Assembly (NCBI GenBank): GCA_022184915.1
Contig: JAGTJU010000001.1
Span: forward strand, 1,304,057 to 1,368,056
DNA: 64,000 bases
Source: Myxococcales bacterium
Lineage (GTDB): Bacteria > Myxococcota_A > Polyangia > Fen-1088
Direction: 5' to 3'
Shown here: positions 28,242 through 36,587 of the stretch, piece by piece
Layout: each line of letters begins with the position of its first letter
How positions within the stretch are numbered: position 1 is the stretch's first letter
Position numbers and translations under genes: made by a program
The notes under the pieces: generated by a model
The model's input: the letters and a program-made list of their open reading frames with translations, nothing else
Databases searched by the model: none
What the model was told of the DNA's origin: nothing

Positions 28242-29762
28242 GCAGAGCTCGATCTTGCGGGGCACCTTGTAGGGCGCCAGGTTGCGGGCGCAGTGATCGA
28301 TGATGTCTTCCACGCGGCAAGGACCCGACGGAACCACCCGCGCAACCACCATGGGCCCCGCCCGTTCGTCGTAGATCACCCGCGCTTCGGCAGCGCGTAT
28401 CTTCGAGAAGGACTCGAGACAGCCCTCCACCTCGCCGAGGGCCAGGCGGCGGCCTTCCACCCAAACCAGATCGTCTTCCCGGCCTGTCAGGAAGACGCGG
28501 TTGTCGGTGGCATCGAGGAAGCCGAGATCTCCCGTCCGAAACCAGCCGTCGGGATCCGCCCTTCCGATCGGAACGCCCACCGGACCCACGGCCCGAATCA
28601 CCCGAGGCAGTTGCGGTACGGCGGCGGCCGAGACGGCTCCCGAGCGCAGCCAGAGCTGGCCCGTCACCCCGGAGGGCAGAGGGCTGCCGTCCGGCGCGGT
28701 GACCTTCAGGGCCACGCCCGGCAGCAGTTTGCCTGCACAGGTCGACAGGCCGGCTCCCGCCCCTCTGTAGGGCTGCACGCTGTCGTCGAGCGCCACCGGT
28801 CCGGTTTCGGCCGAATGCCAGAGGGGAAGCAGCGCGCTTTGCCATTTTTCCTCGAAGGCGTTGGCGGCGGCCAGCAGCCCGGGCGACTGGATACAGAGGC
28901 ACCGGGCCCGCGGGGCCGGCTGACGTGACGTCATCGCCTGCGCCAGAGCCCCGTACTGGGCGGGTGTACCCAGGACGTAGTCGGCACAATCGTCCCTGAG
29001 CAGACGCGCGAGACTGCGGGCCTGGAACTCATCCTCGAGCTCCATCGTGAGCCGGTTGCCGAGCGCAAACACGAGGCCGGCATCGAAAGCTGAACTGTAG
29101 TGAAAGGGTGTTGGGAGGAGGGCGGACTGCCCGTTTTGGGCGTCGAGCGCCTCCCCGAGGCTCCTGGCGATGGCGTCGAGCTGCTCGTCCTGGCGGAGCA
29201 CGCCCTTCGGGTCGCCCCCGGCGTCGACGGTGAAGGCCATCATGCGAGGGCGGGGCAGCTCGAACGTCATGGGCTCTCGGCGATACATGCTGATGTTCAG
29301 CAGCGAGCCCGAAAGGCGCCGCTTCGACTCCGAGCGGTACTTCGGTGTGGCCGCCTTGGCCGCATCCGTGACCCGGAGGGCAAGCGGGGTGGGGCGTCGA
29401 CTGGGCGACGGCACGCCCACAGGTGTGGTCGTGTTCGTGGCCGGTCGGGTGATGAGGGCCTTGAGAGGAGCCGCGTCGAGGATCATGTCCAGGTCGCGTG
29501 CGGACGTAGCGGGATCCAGCGGGACCGCAATCGCTTCGAGCCGGTCGAGCGCCAGCGTGAGGACCACCATGTCCGGTACGTTGCCGAGCATCAAACCCAC
29601 CCCGTCGCCCGGGCCGATACCCAGTGAGCGCAGCTCGTTGGCACGCCTCTCGACCCGATGCGCGAGGCCTCTCCAGGACAGGTAAGCGTCCCGGTAGACG
29701 AGGGCCCGTTGGGAACCGCTATCCCGGGCAGCGGCTTCGAGCCATTGGTTCAAGAGTGGCAT
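28230..29762 (-). CDS. Acyl-CoA-synthetase-like AMP-binding protein lacking key catalytic motifs
   Basis: The fold is that of ANL adenylate-forming enzymes. The N-terminal block SWRGLAHRVERRANELRSLGIGPGDGVG, and the late motif GWFRTGDLGFLD followed by GREDDLVWVEGRRL are clear. However, the ATP-phosphate loop (normally TSGTTGxPKG) reads TVDAGGDPKG near residue 200. The protein also stops after APYKVPRKIELCSAL, just before the position of the catalytic A10 lysine. It has 510 residues from ATG 29762. It may be an inactive or non-standard member, perhaps a carrier or regulator. The start chosen removes 41 unlikely residues. It is convergent with the PEGA-type gene. Confidence 0.8.
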   Translation of the reverse strand: MPLLNQWLEAAARDSGSQRALVYRDAYLSWRGLAHRVERRANELRSLGIGPGDGVGLMLGNVPDMVVLTLALDRLEAIAVPLDPATSARDLDMILDAAPLKALITRPATNTTTPVGVPSPSRRPTPLALRVTDAAKAATPKYRSESKRRLSGSLLNISMYRREPMTFELPRPRMMAFTVDAGGDPKGVLRQDEQLDAIARSLGEALDAQNGQSALLPTPFHYSSAFDAGLVFALGNRLTMELEDEFQARSLARLLRDDCADYVLGTPAQYGALAQAMTSRQPAPRARCLCIQSPGLLAAANAFEEKWQSALLPLWHSAETGPVALDDSVQPYRGAGAGLSTCAGKLLPGVALKVTAPDGSPLPSGVTGQLWLRSGAVSAAAVPQLPRVIRAVGPVGVPIGRADPDGWFRTGDLGFLDATDNRVFLTGREDDLVWVEGRRLALGEVEGCLESFSKIRAAEARVIYDERAGPMVVARVVPSGPCRVEDIIDHCARNLAPYKVPRKIELCSAL

Positions 29763-29874
29763 CAGGTGTAGCCTGGTCGGGTAGAGAGTGTATCCAGCCG
29801 CACGTACCCAAACAAGGGTGTTCCCCACGCCTGGCGGTCCTCTCCCGGCCGAATTGGGGCGCGCACCGAAGCCA

Positions 29875-29909
29875 AGAAAAACCAAAACGCCGGGTCGAAT
29901 GACCCGGCG
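29875..29909 (-). terminator. Rho-independent terminator of the penicillin-binding protein gene
   Basis: CGCCGGGTC (29888-29896) and GACCCGGCG (29901-29909) make a perfect 9-bp stem with a 4-base loop. On the minus strand it is followed by the tract TTTTGGTTTTT. It lies 25 bases past the stop at 29934. Confidence 0.92.
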
Positions 29910-29933
29910 AGGTTCACTGCTGGCGCGAAAGGG

Positions 29934-31229
29934 TTAGCGGCCCTGAGCCACCATGGCGTCGTCCAGGGCGGGCTTGTCGGACGGGGCTCGCCGCGCGTTC
30001 CAGGCGGCCAACATCTGTTGCGCTGCGTAGGTAGCCTTGATCCGCCACTTCGCCGAGTTGCCGATCAACACCGCGAACGCCACCTCCGGCTTGTCGGCCG
30101 GCGCGTAGCCCACGAACCAGCTGTAGGCCAGGTAGCCATCCACCGGGCCTGCTGGGGGCGCCGGTTCGTCACTGCGCGCGCGGTAGTTGAGAGAGCCCGT
30201 TTTTCCGGCGACCGAAAAGGGCAGCAGCGCGCGGCCCTTGCTGTCGAAAAAGCCGCTGCGGGCTGTGCCCATGCGGGTGGTGGCCTCCATCATCACGCCG
30301 ACCTGCTTGGCGACCTCGGGATCGAGCACGCGGCGGGCGCGCCGACCCGGAGTTGGCAACTCGTCACCCTTGGCATCGACAGCGGTTTTCACCAGGCGCG
30401 GACGAGGCATGAGGCCTTCACCCGCGACGGTCGCCGCGAGCAGCGCACCGTGCAGCGGGGACAGGCTGGTGTGGTAAAACCCCGCGGCCATACGGGCGAA
30501 CTCGAGTTTGTCGCGGGGGATGTCGAGCGCAGAGGGTTCGACGGGCGCCACGAAGGGCATGGGCAGGCCGAAGCCAAAGGCCGTTGCCACCCGCCGGAGC
30601 GCGAGCGCGTCCAGGTGCCTCGCCGCGAGCTTCGCCAAGATCGCGTTTTGCGACTTACCCACCCCGAAGGCCAGGGTGTCGCAGGCCTTGTCGATGGAGG
30701 CGATGTCGCGGAGGTTGTCCTCGTCCACGCGCGAGAGGCCGCCGTGGTAGCAGGTCTTCGACTCGGCGGTGAGGCCCCCCTCACTCACGAGGGCGGCGGC
30801 TGACACCAGCTTGAACACCGACGCGGCCGGCGCCCACGCCTTGAGCGCGAGGGTCTCGGGGCCCAGCTTGGGTTCGAGCGCCGAGCGCCCCGAGAGCACC
30901 AGGATGTTTCCGTCGTCGACGGAGACCATCACGGCCGCACCGTAAGGCACTTCGTAGCGGTCGAAGAGGCCGTCCGTGGCCTTCTGGAGCACCGGATCCA
31001 GGGTCAAGGTGGCCTTGCCACCGGCTTTGACCGGGGCCGTGAACAGCTCCCCCTCGGCCGCGAGCTTGTGCAGGTCCACCTCGAGTGTGCCCCGTGCGGG
31101 TGCTTTGGGAGCCGCGGGGGTGACTGCTCGTGCAGGGCGCACTCCACCCGCGAAGGTGCAAAGTGCCCAAACGCCCACCGTCCAAAGTGCCCGGGACCTT
31201 GGAGGGATCTGACTGACCGTTCGCCGCAT
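29934..31229 (-). CDS. Penicillin-binding transpeptidase-domain protein
   Basis: This periplasmic serine acyltransferase of 431 residues has all three penicillin-binding motifs: SVFK (nucleophile Ser137, Lys140), SQN (193-195) and KTG (343-345, context KTGSLNY). The N-terminus has a hydrophobic leader (about 14-36). Compared with class B penicillin-binding proteins it lacks the long dimerisation domain, so it resembles a compact transpeptidase or a class D beta-lactamase-like enzyme. It may cross-link or edit peptidoglycan. The start ATG 31229 is chosen because it directly precedes the leader. It diverges from the FHA-GGDEF gene. Confidence 0.87.
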   Translation of the reverse strand: MRRTVSQIPPRSRALWTVGVWALCTFAGGVRPARAVTPAAPKAPARGTLEVDLHKLAAEGELFTAPVKAGGKATLTLDPVLQKATDGLFDRYEVPYGAAVMVSVDDGNILVLSGRSALEPKLGPETLALKAWAPAASVFKLVSAAALVSEGGLTAESKTCYHGGLSRVDEDNLRDIASIDKACDTLAFGVGKSQNAILAKLAARHLDALALRRVATAFGFGLPMPFVAPVEPSALDIPRDKLEFARMAAGFYHTSLSPLHGALLAATVAGEGLMPRPRLVKTAVDAKGDELPTPGRRARRVLDPEVAKQVGVMMEATTRMGTARSGFFDSKGRALLPFSVAGKTGSLNYRARSDEPAPPAGPVDGYLAYSWFVGYAPADKPEVAFAVLIGNSAKWRIKATYAAQQMLAAWNARRAPSDKPALDDAMVAQGR

Positions 31230-31318
31230 AGGGTACAATGTCCTACATGTGGTATCAGGTGTCAAAGTTCTCGTTCCTTTACGGGCGGGCCGTGCTGCAT
31301 TAGGCTGAAAAGAGGACC

Positions 31319-32242
31319 TTGTCTCGACACACCCCAAGGCGCGGAACCGATAGTACCGAGACGGATCACGTTCGGGCAAAAACCGTCGTGACCAGCATCA
31401 GCCGCATCACGGAGCGGGCTCCTGGCAAGGAGGCTTGTTTGGTGGTGATTTACGGGCAGGATCTGGGACGCAAATACAACCTCGAATCCCAGAACCTGGT
31501 TTTGGGGCGGTCTTCCAAGTGCGACATCCAGATCGACCAAGAGTCGGTGTCTCGTGCGCACTCGAAGATCATGAACCAGGGCAAGACGATCCGCATTCGC
31601 GATCTGGGCTCGACGAACGGAACCTACGTCAACGACGAGCAGATCGAGGAACGCACCCTCACCGACGGCGACCTCATCAAGATTGGGCGCACGATTTTCA
31701 AGTTCCTCTCCGGGGGCAACATCGAGCGGGCGTATCATGAGGAAATCTACAGGCTGACGACCATCGACGGTCTCACCCAGATTTTCAACAAACGCTACTT
31801 CATGGAGTCGATCGAGCGGGAGATCGCGCGCTCGAACCGATACCGACGGGACATGACTTTGGTCATGTTCGACATCGACCACTTCAAACAAATCAACGAC
31901 ACCTACGGCCACCTCGCCGGCGACCAGGTGCTCAAGAGTTTGGCCTCGACCATCAAGGCGAAGATCCGAAGGGAAGATCTCTTCGCCCGCTACGGGGGCG
32001 AGGAGTTCGCTATCGTGCTGCCCGAGATCGACGGCTATAACGCGCAGCAGTTTGCGGAAAAGATCCGTCGCATCGTCGAGGCGACCGATTTTTTCTTCGA
32101 GGGCACGAAGATCGACGTGACGATCTCGATGGGCGTGGCGACCCTGGATGCCGAGACGTCCGACGCGGCCGCTCTCATCAAGCGGGCGGACGAGCGCCTT
32201 TACGAGGCCAAGAAGGCCGGCCGAAACTGCGTGCGCGGCTGA
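31319..32242 (+). CDS. FHA-domain diguanylate cyclase (GGDEF)
   Basis: This cytoplasmic 307-residue protein joins an FHA phosphothreonine-binding domain (about residues 40-130; GRSS, SRAHSKI and STNGTYVND) to a GGDEF domain (about 145-305). The active-site GGEEF is at 226-230. The inhibitory I-site RRED is at 217-220, five residues before it, so the enzyme should make cyclic di-GMP and be product-inhibited. FHA input suggests control by a Ser/Thr kinase. It starts at TTG 31319, supported by an AGAGG ribosome site about five bases upstream. A PilZ receptor gene lies 4-7 kb away. Confidence 0.93.
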   Translation: MSRHTPRRGTDSTETDHVRAKTVVTSISRITERAPGKEACLVVIYGQDLGRKYNLESQNLVLGRSSKCDIQIDQESVSRAHSKIMNQGKTIRIRDLGSTNGTYVNDEQIEERTLTDGDLIKIGRTIFKFLSGGNIERAYHEEIYRLTTIDGLTQIFNKRYFMESIEREIARSNRYRRDMTLVMFDIDHFKQINDTYGHLAGDQVLKSLASTIKAKIRREDLFARYGGEEFAIVLPEIDGYNAQQFAEKIRRIVEATDFFFEGTKIDVTISMGVATLDAETSDAAALIKRADERLYEAKKAGRNCVRG

Positions 32243-32337
32243 CAGCGCTTCGGCAAGGCCCCGCCAGGGCCGTCCCCCGACTTCGCTCCGCCGTTTCGGC
32301 GTGACGTGGTTCGTTTTTCTGTAGGCTGGGCCGGTCC

Positions 32338-33399
32338 CTAGGCCGGTTCGAGCGCCTCGAGGACCTCATCGAGGCTGGGAATGCCCGCGCGGGCACCGAT
32401 GGTGCGGCAGCACAAGCCTGCGGTGGTGTTGGCGAAAGGAAGCGCGCGTTCGAGCGGCCAGCCCATCACCGTCGCATAGGCGAAGGCGCCACAAAACACG
32501 TCCCCCGCTCCGGTGCTGTCGGCCACGAACACGTCGAGAGCTTCCTTCTGCACCAGCTTGGTCCCTTGCAAGCCCACGGCCCCGTCGTCACCCAGCGTGA
32601 TGACGGCGGTCTTCGGCCCGAGGCGCAGGATCTCGGCCAAGCTTCGGTCGACCCGGTCTGACGGTGCGACCTCGTTGGCGAAACGCTCAGAGCCGATGAC
32701 GATGTCGGCAAGGCCCAGGAGTTCGCCCATGCCTCCCACCAGATGGCTCGCGTTCAGCAGGACGGGAACGCCTTTTTCACGCGCTTTTTCGGCCACGACG
32801 GCCTGGAGAGCGGGCTGAAAGCCATCGATACAGAGCAGGGCTGCCTTGTCGAGCAGGTTGCGGGGTAGATCCTTGGGGGCAACAGGGGGCACGCTGCCCC
32901 GGGTGGTGAGGAGCTTGCGACGCCGCGACAGCTCGTCGATTTGCACGATCGAGAGCGGCGACACGGCGCCTTTTTCACGAGGCACCATCGAGCAGTCGAC
33001 TTCGTATTCCTCGAGGCCCCGCAGGATGTAACGGCCGAAGTCGTCGTCGCCCAGGCGTCCGAAAAAACGCGCTGGTGCCCCCAGTGAGGCCACCGTGGCA
33101 ATCAGGTTCCCAATCGTACCTCCACCTTGCATGCTGAAGACCGACAGCTCGACCAGCCGTTCGCCGAGGCGTGGGGCGACACAGAGCATATCGACCGTCG
33201 CGAGGCCCACGCCCACCACCACGCCTTTCGGGGCCACTCGGCGTTTGCTGGCCGTGCGTGCCGTGAAGGTCGGCTGCCGTTTACGGGTGTCTTTGGCTGG
33301 CGTGGCGCTGGCCTTGTCGGCCTTCGTGCGCTTGGCGGCCGTGCGCTTCGTGGCTTTCGCGCGGAGGGGCTCGAGCTTCGGGCGGCGGGCCTGCGGCAT
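32338..33399 (-). CDS. PfkB-family carbohydrate kinase with basic N-terminal extension
   Basis: The main body (residues 58-353) is a ribokinase/PfkB fold. The N-terminal GGGTIGNLIATVASLG segment binds the sugar, and the C-terminal DSTGAGDVFCGAFAYA motif contains the anion hole and the catalytic aspartate. The first 57 residues are very rich in Lys, Arg, Ala and Thr and look disordered, resembling a histone-like or nucleic-acid-binding tail; kinases of this family usually lack one. The substrate (sugar or nucleoside) is not predictable. A start nearer residue 58 would remove the tail, but the open frame continues without interruption. Confidence 0.85.
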   Translation of the reverse strand: MPQARRPKLEPLRAKATKRTAAKRTKADKASATPAKDTRKRQPTFTARTASKRRVAPKGVVVGVGLATVDMLCVAPRLGERLVELSVFSMQGGGTIGNLIATVASLGAPARFFGRLGDDDFGRYILRGLEEYEVDCSMVPREKGAVSPLSIVQIDELSRRRKLLTTRGSVPPVAPKDLPRNLLDKAALLCIDGFQPALQAVVAEKAREKGVPVLLNASHLVGGMGELLGLADIVIGSERFANEVAPSDRVDRSLAEILRLGPKTAVITLGDDGAVGLQGTKLVQKEALDVFVADSTGAGDVFCGAFAYATVMGWPLERALPFANTTAGLCCRTIGARAGIPSLDEVLEALEPA

Positions 33400-33411
33400 A
33401 GGGCGAGCGTA

Positions 33412-36400
33412 TCATGGTTGAGTCAGCGCCGATGTTTTCGGTGCGAGGGGAAGGGCCGAGCCGGCGGGAGGGGTCGAAGGGAGCGCAGGGCGGCCGCGTG
33501 CCTCTTGCAGGTCGACGAAGCGATCGAAGGCCGCCATGGCGCGGCCGTGATCACCTCGCGCGAAGCGCGCGCGTGCCAGGTAGTAAAGTGTCTCCGGGCG
33601 GCGCTGGACGTAGGCTTCATCTTCCGCCAGCGGCTTGAGCAGGCCTACGGCGTCCTCGTAGAACTCGGCCTTGTAGTGAAGGAACCCGGCTAGCAAGGCG
33701 AAGTCCGGTGACGGCGCTTGCCAGATCTCCGCCGGCCAGTCCTCCAGAGCTTTGTAGGCAGAGACGAACTTGCGACGTGCGAAGAGAGCTTCGACCTCTC
33801 GGTACTCTCGCTCGATTTGGCGGGCCTTTGCCTCGGAAAGGCTCGGCGGCACCACGGGAGGGTTGAGATCCCCGCCAGGAGCCAGGGGAATCTCCGGATC
33901 CGAGCCGAAGCGCGTGGCGATGAGCTCCATGCGCTGGCGTGCCTTGCGGCTGGTTTGGCTGTCGGGAGCTCGTACTTCTGCTTTGCGGGTCCAGAACTCG
34001 GCCTCGCGCACGCGCCCGTTGGCGAGGAGCGCCCGCGCCAACTGGGCTTCTCCCGCGCCAGGGCCTCCCGGATCCGTTGCGACACCCCGGACCCATCCAC
34101 GAAGATGACCATACGGCCACGCGGCACCGTAGACCCGGGTCAGGTAGGGATCGAAGGAGCTGTAGCCCAGTAGGTCACGGGGGGCGGCGAACTCGATGAG
34201 GGCGTTATCGTCGGTGTTGATCGCGGCCCCCGCGGTGAAGGGCGCGACCTCGTCAGGGGTCAGCAGCACTTGGCCGAGAAGGTCGTAGGGCGTTCGCCAC
34301 CCGGCGCGGGCGGCTTCGGCCGCGAGGGCAGGGTGCGCGAAACGCGCGCGCAGGCGTTCGACGTCGAGCGGGAGGGGCTCGTTGCTGGCAATCAAGATCG
34401 TATCGGAGGACAAATCCTCCGCGGAAAACACCGTGACGTAAGGGAACTCGCTCGCGAGGGTGCGGTAGATGCTCTTCACGTTCCAGGGGGCCATCTCGTA
34501 AAGCTGTGCCCACTGGCAGAACACGCCGCCTTTGGCCAAGCGCCGCTTCACCAGCGCAAAATACTCTCGCGTAAACAGGTTCGAGACCCCCGTGATCCAA
34601 GGGTTCGAGGGCTGGCTGATGATGACGTCGAAGAGATCGGTGCGCTGACCCAGGAAGTTTCGGCCATCACCCACGCGGGCTTTGACCTTCGGGTTGTCGA
34701 GCGGTCGATGGTTGACGTGCTCGAAGAACTTCGAGGCGCGGTAGATCGCGGGCTCCAGCTCGACCACCTCGAGGCTCTCGAGGGGCGCCTGGGTGACGCT
34801 GCCCGAGGTGACGCCGCTGCCGAAGCCGATGAGCGCCACGCGCGGAGGTGATGCGCCTGGGTGAAGCAACAGGGGGAGGAGCCCGACGGCCACCTGCGTT
34901 GGCATGTCGGAATCGGACGACGCGTCCACCTTGCCGTTGTTTTTCAGGGAGTAGCTTTTGCCCCAGCGCTCGACGGTGACGGTCGTGGCGACGCCGTCTT
35001 CGTAAAAGACCATTTCTGGACGCTTCCATTCCTTCTTTGCTGCCTTTCGGCTCACGTAGTCGCGGGCGATGGAGACGCGGAAGAACCCCTGGGAAAAGCT
35101 CGTCAGGTTCCACCGCGGCAGCCAGGGGGCGACGACCAGCACGAGCCCGGCGGCGGCGAGGGGCAGGCGACGGGAGCCGCCTGGGGCCACCCAGAACAGC
35201 GCGGCGGCGAGCAGCGTGAGCGTGGCGGCGGCGAGGAACAGGCCTCGCTCGAGCCCCAGGAGTGGCAGCACGACGAACCCCGACAGAAACGAGCCCACGA
35301 TGGCGCCCAAGGTGTTGATTGCATACGTACGGCCCACGTCGTGGCCCACGGCTTCGAGCGATGCAGTGGCGATCCGCATGGTGAGAGGAAACACCGCCCC
35401 CATCAAGAGCGTGGCGGGCAGGATCACCAGGCAGGCCAGCACGAACTGGCAGATCTGCACCGCCCCGGGGCCGAAGCTGGTGCTGGCCAACAGCCAGGCA
35501 AACACGAAGGGCAGCCTATCCATGAGCAGGTACGAGCTGCCCATGGCAAGGACCGTCAGTAGATGAACCCATCCCAGGCTGCGCACCGGGAGGGCCGTTC
35601 GATCGGCCCAGCGCCCGAGCCAGGCCGAGCCGGCGCCGAGGCCCGCGAGGAAGGCCAAAAGGATCAACGTGAACGAATAGATCGAGGAGCCAATCAAGAC
35701 GGCCAGCGCACGAGTCCACAAGACCTGGACGATCATGGCGGTGGCGCCCGAAGCAGCGAAACCCACGAGCACCACCCGGCGCGCGGCGCGGGAGATCTGC
35801 CCCGCCGCTTGCCGCCGCGGAGCCAGGCTTTCGGCATCGACCGTGGCGGCCCAGTCGTCGAGATCCGGGGGCGCGTCGTCGTGCAGGCGGTGCTGGAGGA
35901 TCCAGATGCCCACGGCGAGCATGAGGTTCACGCTGGCCGCGATGCGGTTCGTGTGGGCGAGTCCCACGGTGGGCATCAGCACGAACCCGGCGAAGAACGA
36001 GCCCGCGAGCGCACCGAAGAGGTTCAGGGCGTAAAGACCACCAAGGTTGCCCCCCACCTCGCGAAGCGCTCCGGGGCGATCCACCACGACCCGCGCAAGC
36101 AAGGGCAGAGTGGCCCCCATGAGCGTGGTAGGCAGCAAGAGCAGGGCCGCCGCCGCTGCAAAACGCAGCAGCGAGAGCCACCCGTAGTGATCCCCAAAGG
36201 TGGCCCACAGCCATTGATTGAGCGGCGTGTAGTGGCTGATCACCCAGGGGACGAACAAGGCCCAGATGCCGATGCCGGCCTCGGCCAGGGCGTAGGCCTT
36301 TACGGGGTCGCGCAGCTTGTCGGCGTGGCGGCCTGCCCAGTACGACCCAAGACCGAGTCCGCCCATGAAGGCTGTGAGCACGGTGGAGATGGCCAGCGTG

Positions 36401-36501
36401 GTCGAGCCGAACACCAGCGAGAGCATCCGGGTCCACAGGAGCTCGAACACCAGGCCCGAGGCGCCTGACAGAAAAAAACAGATCCGAACGGCGTTGCGCA
36501 T
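33412..36501 (-). CDS. Membrane-embedded spermidine-synthase-like fusion protein with TPR-like C-terminus
   Basis: The protein has 1029 residues in three parts. The first (about 1-480) is polytopic and internally duplicated: the opening SGASGLVFELLWTRMLSLVFGS recurs near residue 250 as a closely similar ATAMIVQVLWTRALAVLIGS-type segment. The middle (about 500-760) is spermidine-synthase-like, with ALIGFGSGVTSG and SQPSNPWITGVSNLFTREYF. The last 230 residues are helical and TPR-like (YYLARARFARGDHGRAM). The aspartates of true aminopropyltransferases are replaced by the SQPSNPW context, so polyamine synthesis is unlikely. Such fused proteins are common but their reaction is unknown. The start is ATG 36501; the frame upstream is low-complexity. 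Confidence 0.78.
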   Translation of the reverse strand: MRNAVRICFFLSGASGLVFELLWTRMLSLVFGSTTLAISTVLTAFMGGLGLGSYWAGRHADKLRDPVKAYALAEAGIGIWALFVPWVISHYTPLNQWLWATFGDHYGWLSLLRFAAAAALLLLPTTLMGATLPLLARVVVDRPGALREVGGNLGGLYALNLFGALAGSFFAGFVLMPTVGLAHTNRIAASVNLMLAVGIWILQHRLHDDAPPDLDDWAATVDAESLAPRRQAAGQISRAARRVVLVGFAASGATAMIVQVLWTRALAVLIGSSIYSFTLILLAFLAGLGAGSAWLGRWADRTALPVRSLGWVHLLTVLAMGSSYLLMDRLPFVFAWLLASTSFGPGAVQICQFVLACLVILPATLLMGAVFPLTMRIATASLEAVGHDVGRTYAINTLGAIVGSFLSGFVVLPLLGLERGLFLAAATLTLLAAALFWVAPGGSRRLPLAAAGLVLVVAPWLPRWNLTSFSQGFFRVSIARDYVSRKAAKKEWKRPEMVFYEDGVATTVTVERWGKSYSLKNNGKVDASSDSDMPTQVAVGLLPLLLHPGASPPRVALIGFGSGVTSGSVTQAPLESLEVVELEPAIYRASKFFEHVNHRPLDNPKVKARVGDGRNFLGQRTDLFDVIISQPSNPWITGVSNLFTREYFALVKRRLAKGGVFCQWAQLYEMAPWNVKSIYRTLASEFPYVTVFSAEDLSSDTILIASNEPLPLDVERLRARFAHPALAAEAARAGWRTPYDLLGQVLLTPDEVAPFTAGAAINTDDNALIEFAAPRDLLGYSSFDPYLTRVYGAAWPYGHLRGWVRGVATDPGGPGAGEAQLARALLANGRVREAEFWTRKAEVRAPDSQTSRKARQRMELIATRFGSDPEIPLAPGGDLNPPVVPPSLSEAKARQIEREYREVEALFARRKFVSAYKALEDWPAEIWQAPSPDFALLAGFLHYKAEFYEDAVGLLKPLAEDEAYVQRRPETLYYLARARFARGDHGRAMAAFDRFVDLQEARGRPALPSTPPAGSALPLAPKTSALTQP

Positions 36502-36587
36502 GGAAGGGCCCCCAGGGGGGGGCGCCAGGTTATCGGATTTCGATGAGGGGGAATACCCGAGGCGCGGGCGGGGGCGGCTGTTCCGGC

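Noticed and set aside
29934-31229. Beta-lactamase instead of a penicillin-binding protein
   Set aside because: The SxxK, SxN and KTG motifs alone fit both, but the chain of 431 residues and the late motif spacing fit a transpeptidase better. A class D-like activity cannot be fully excluded.
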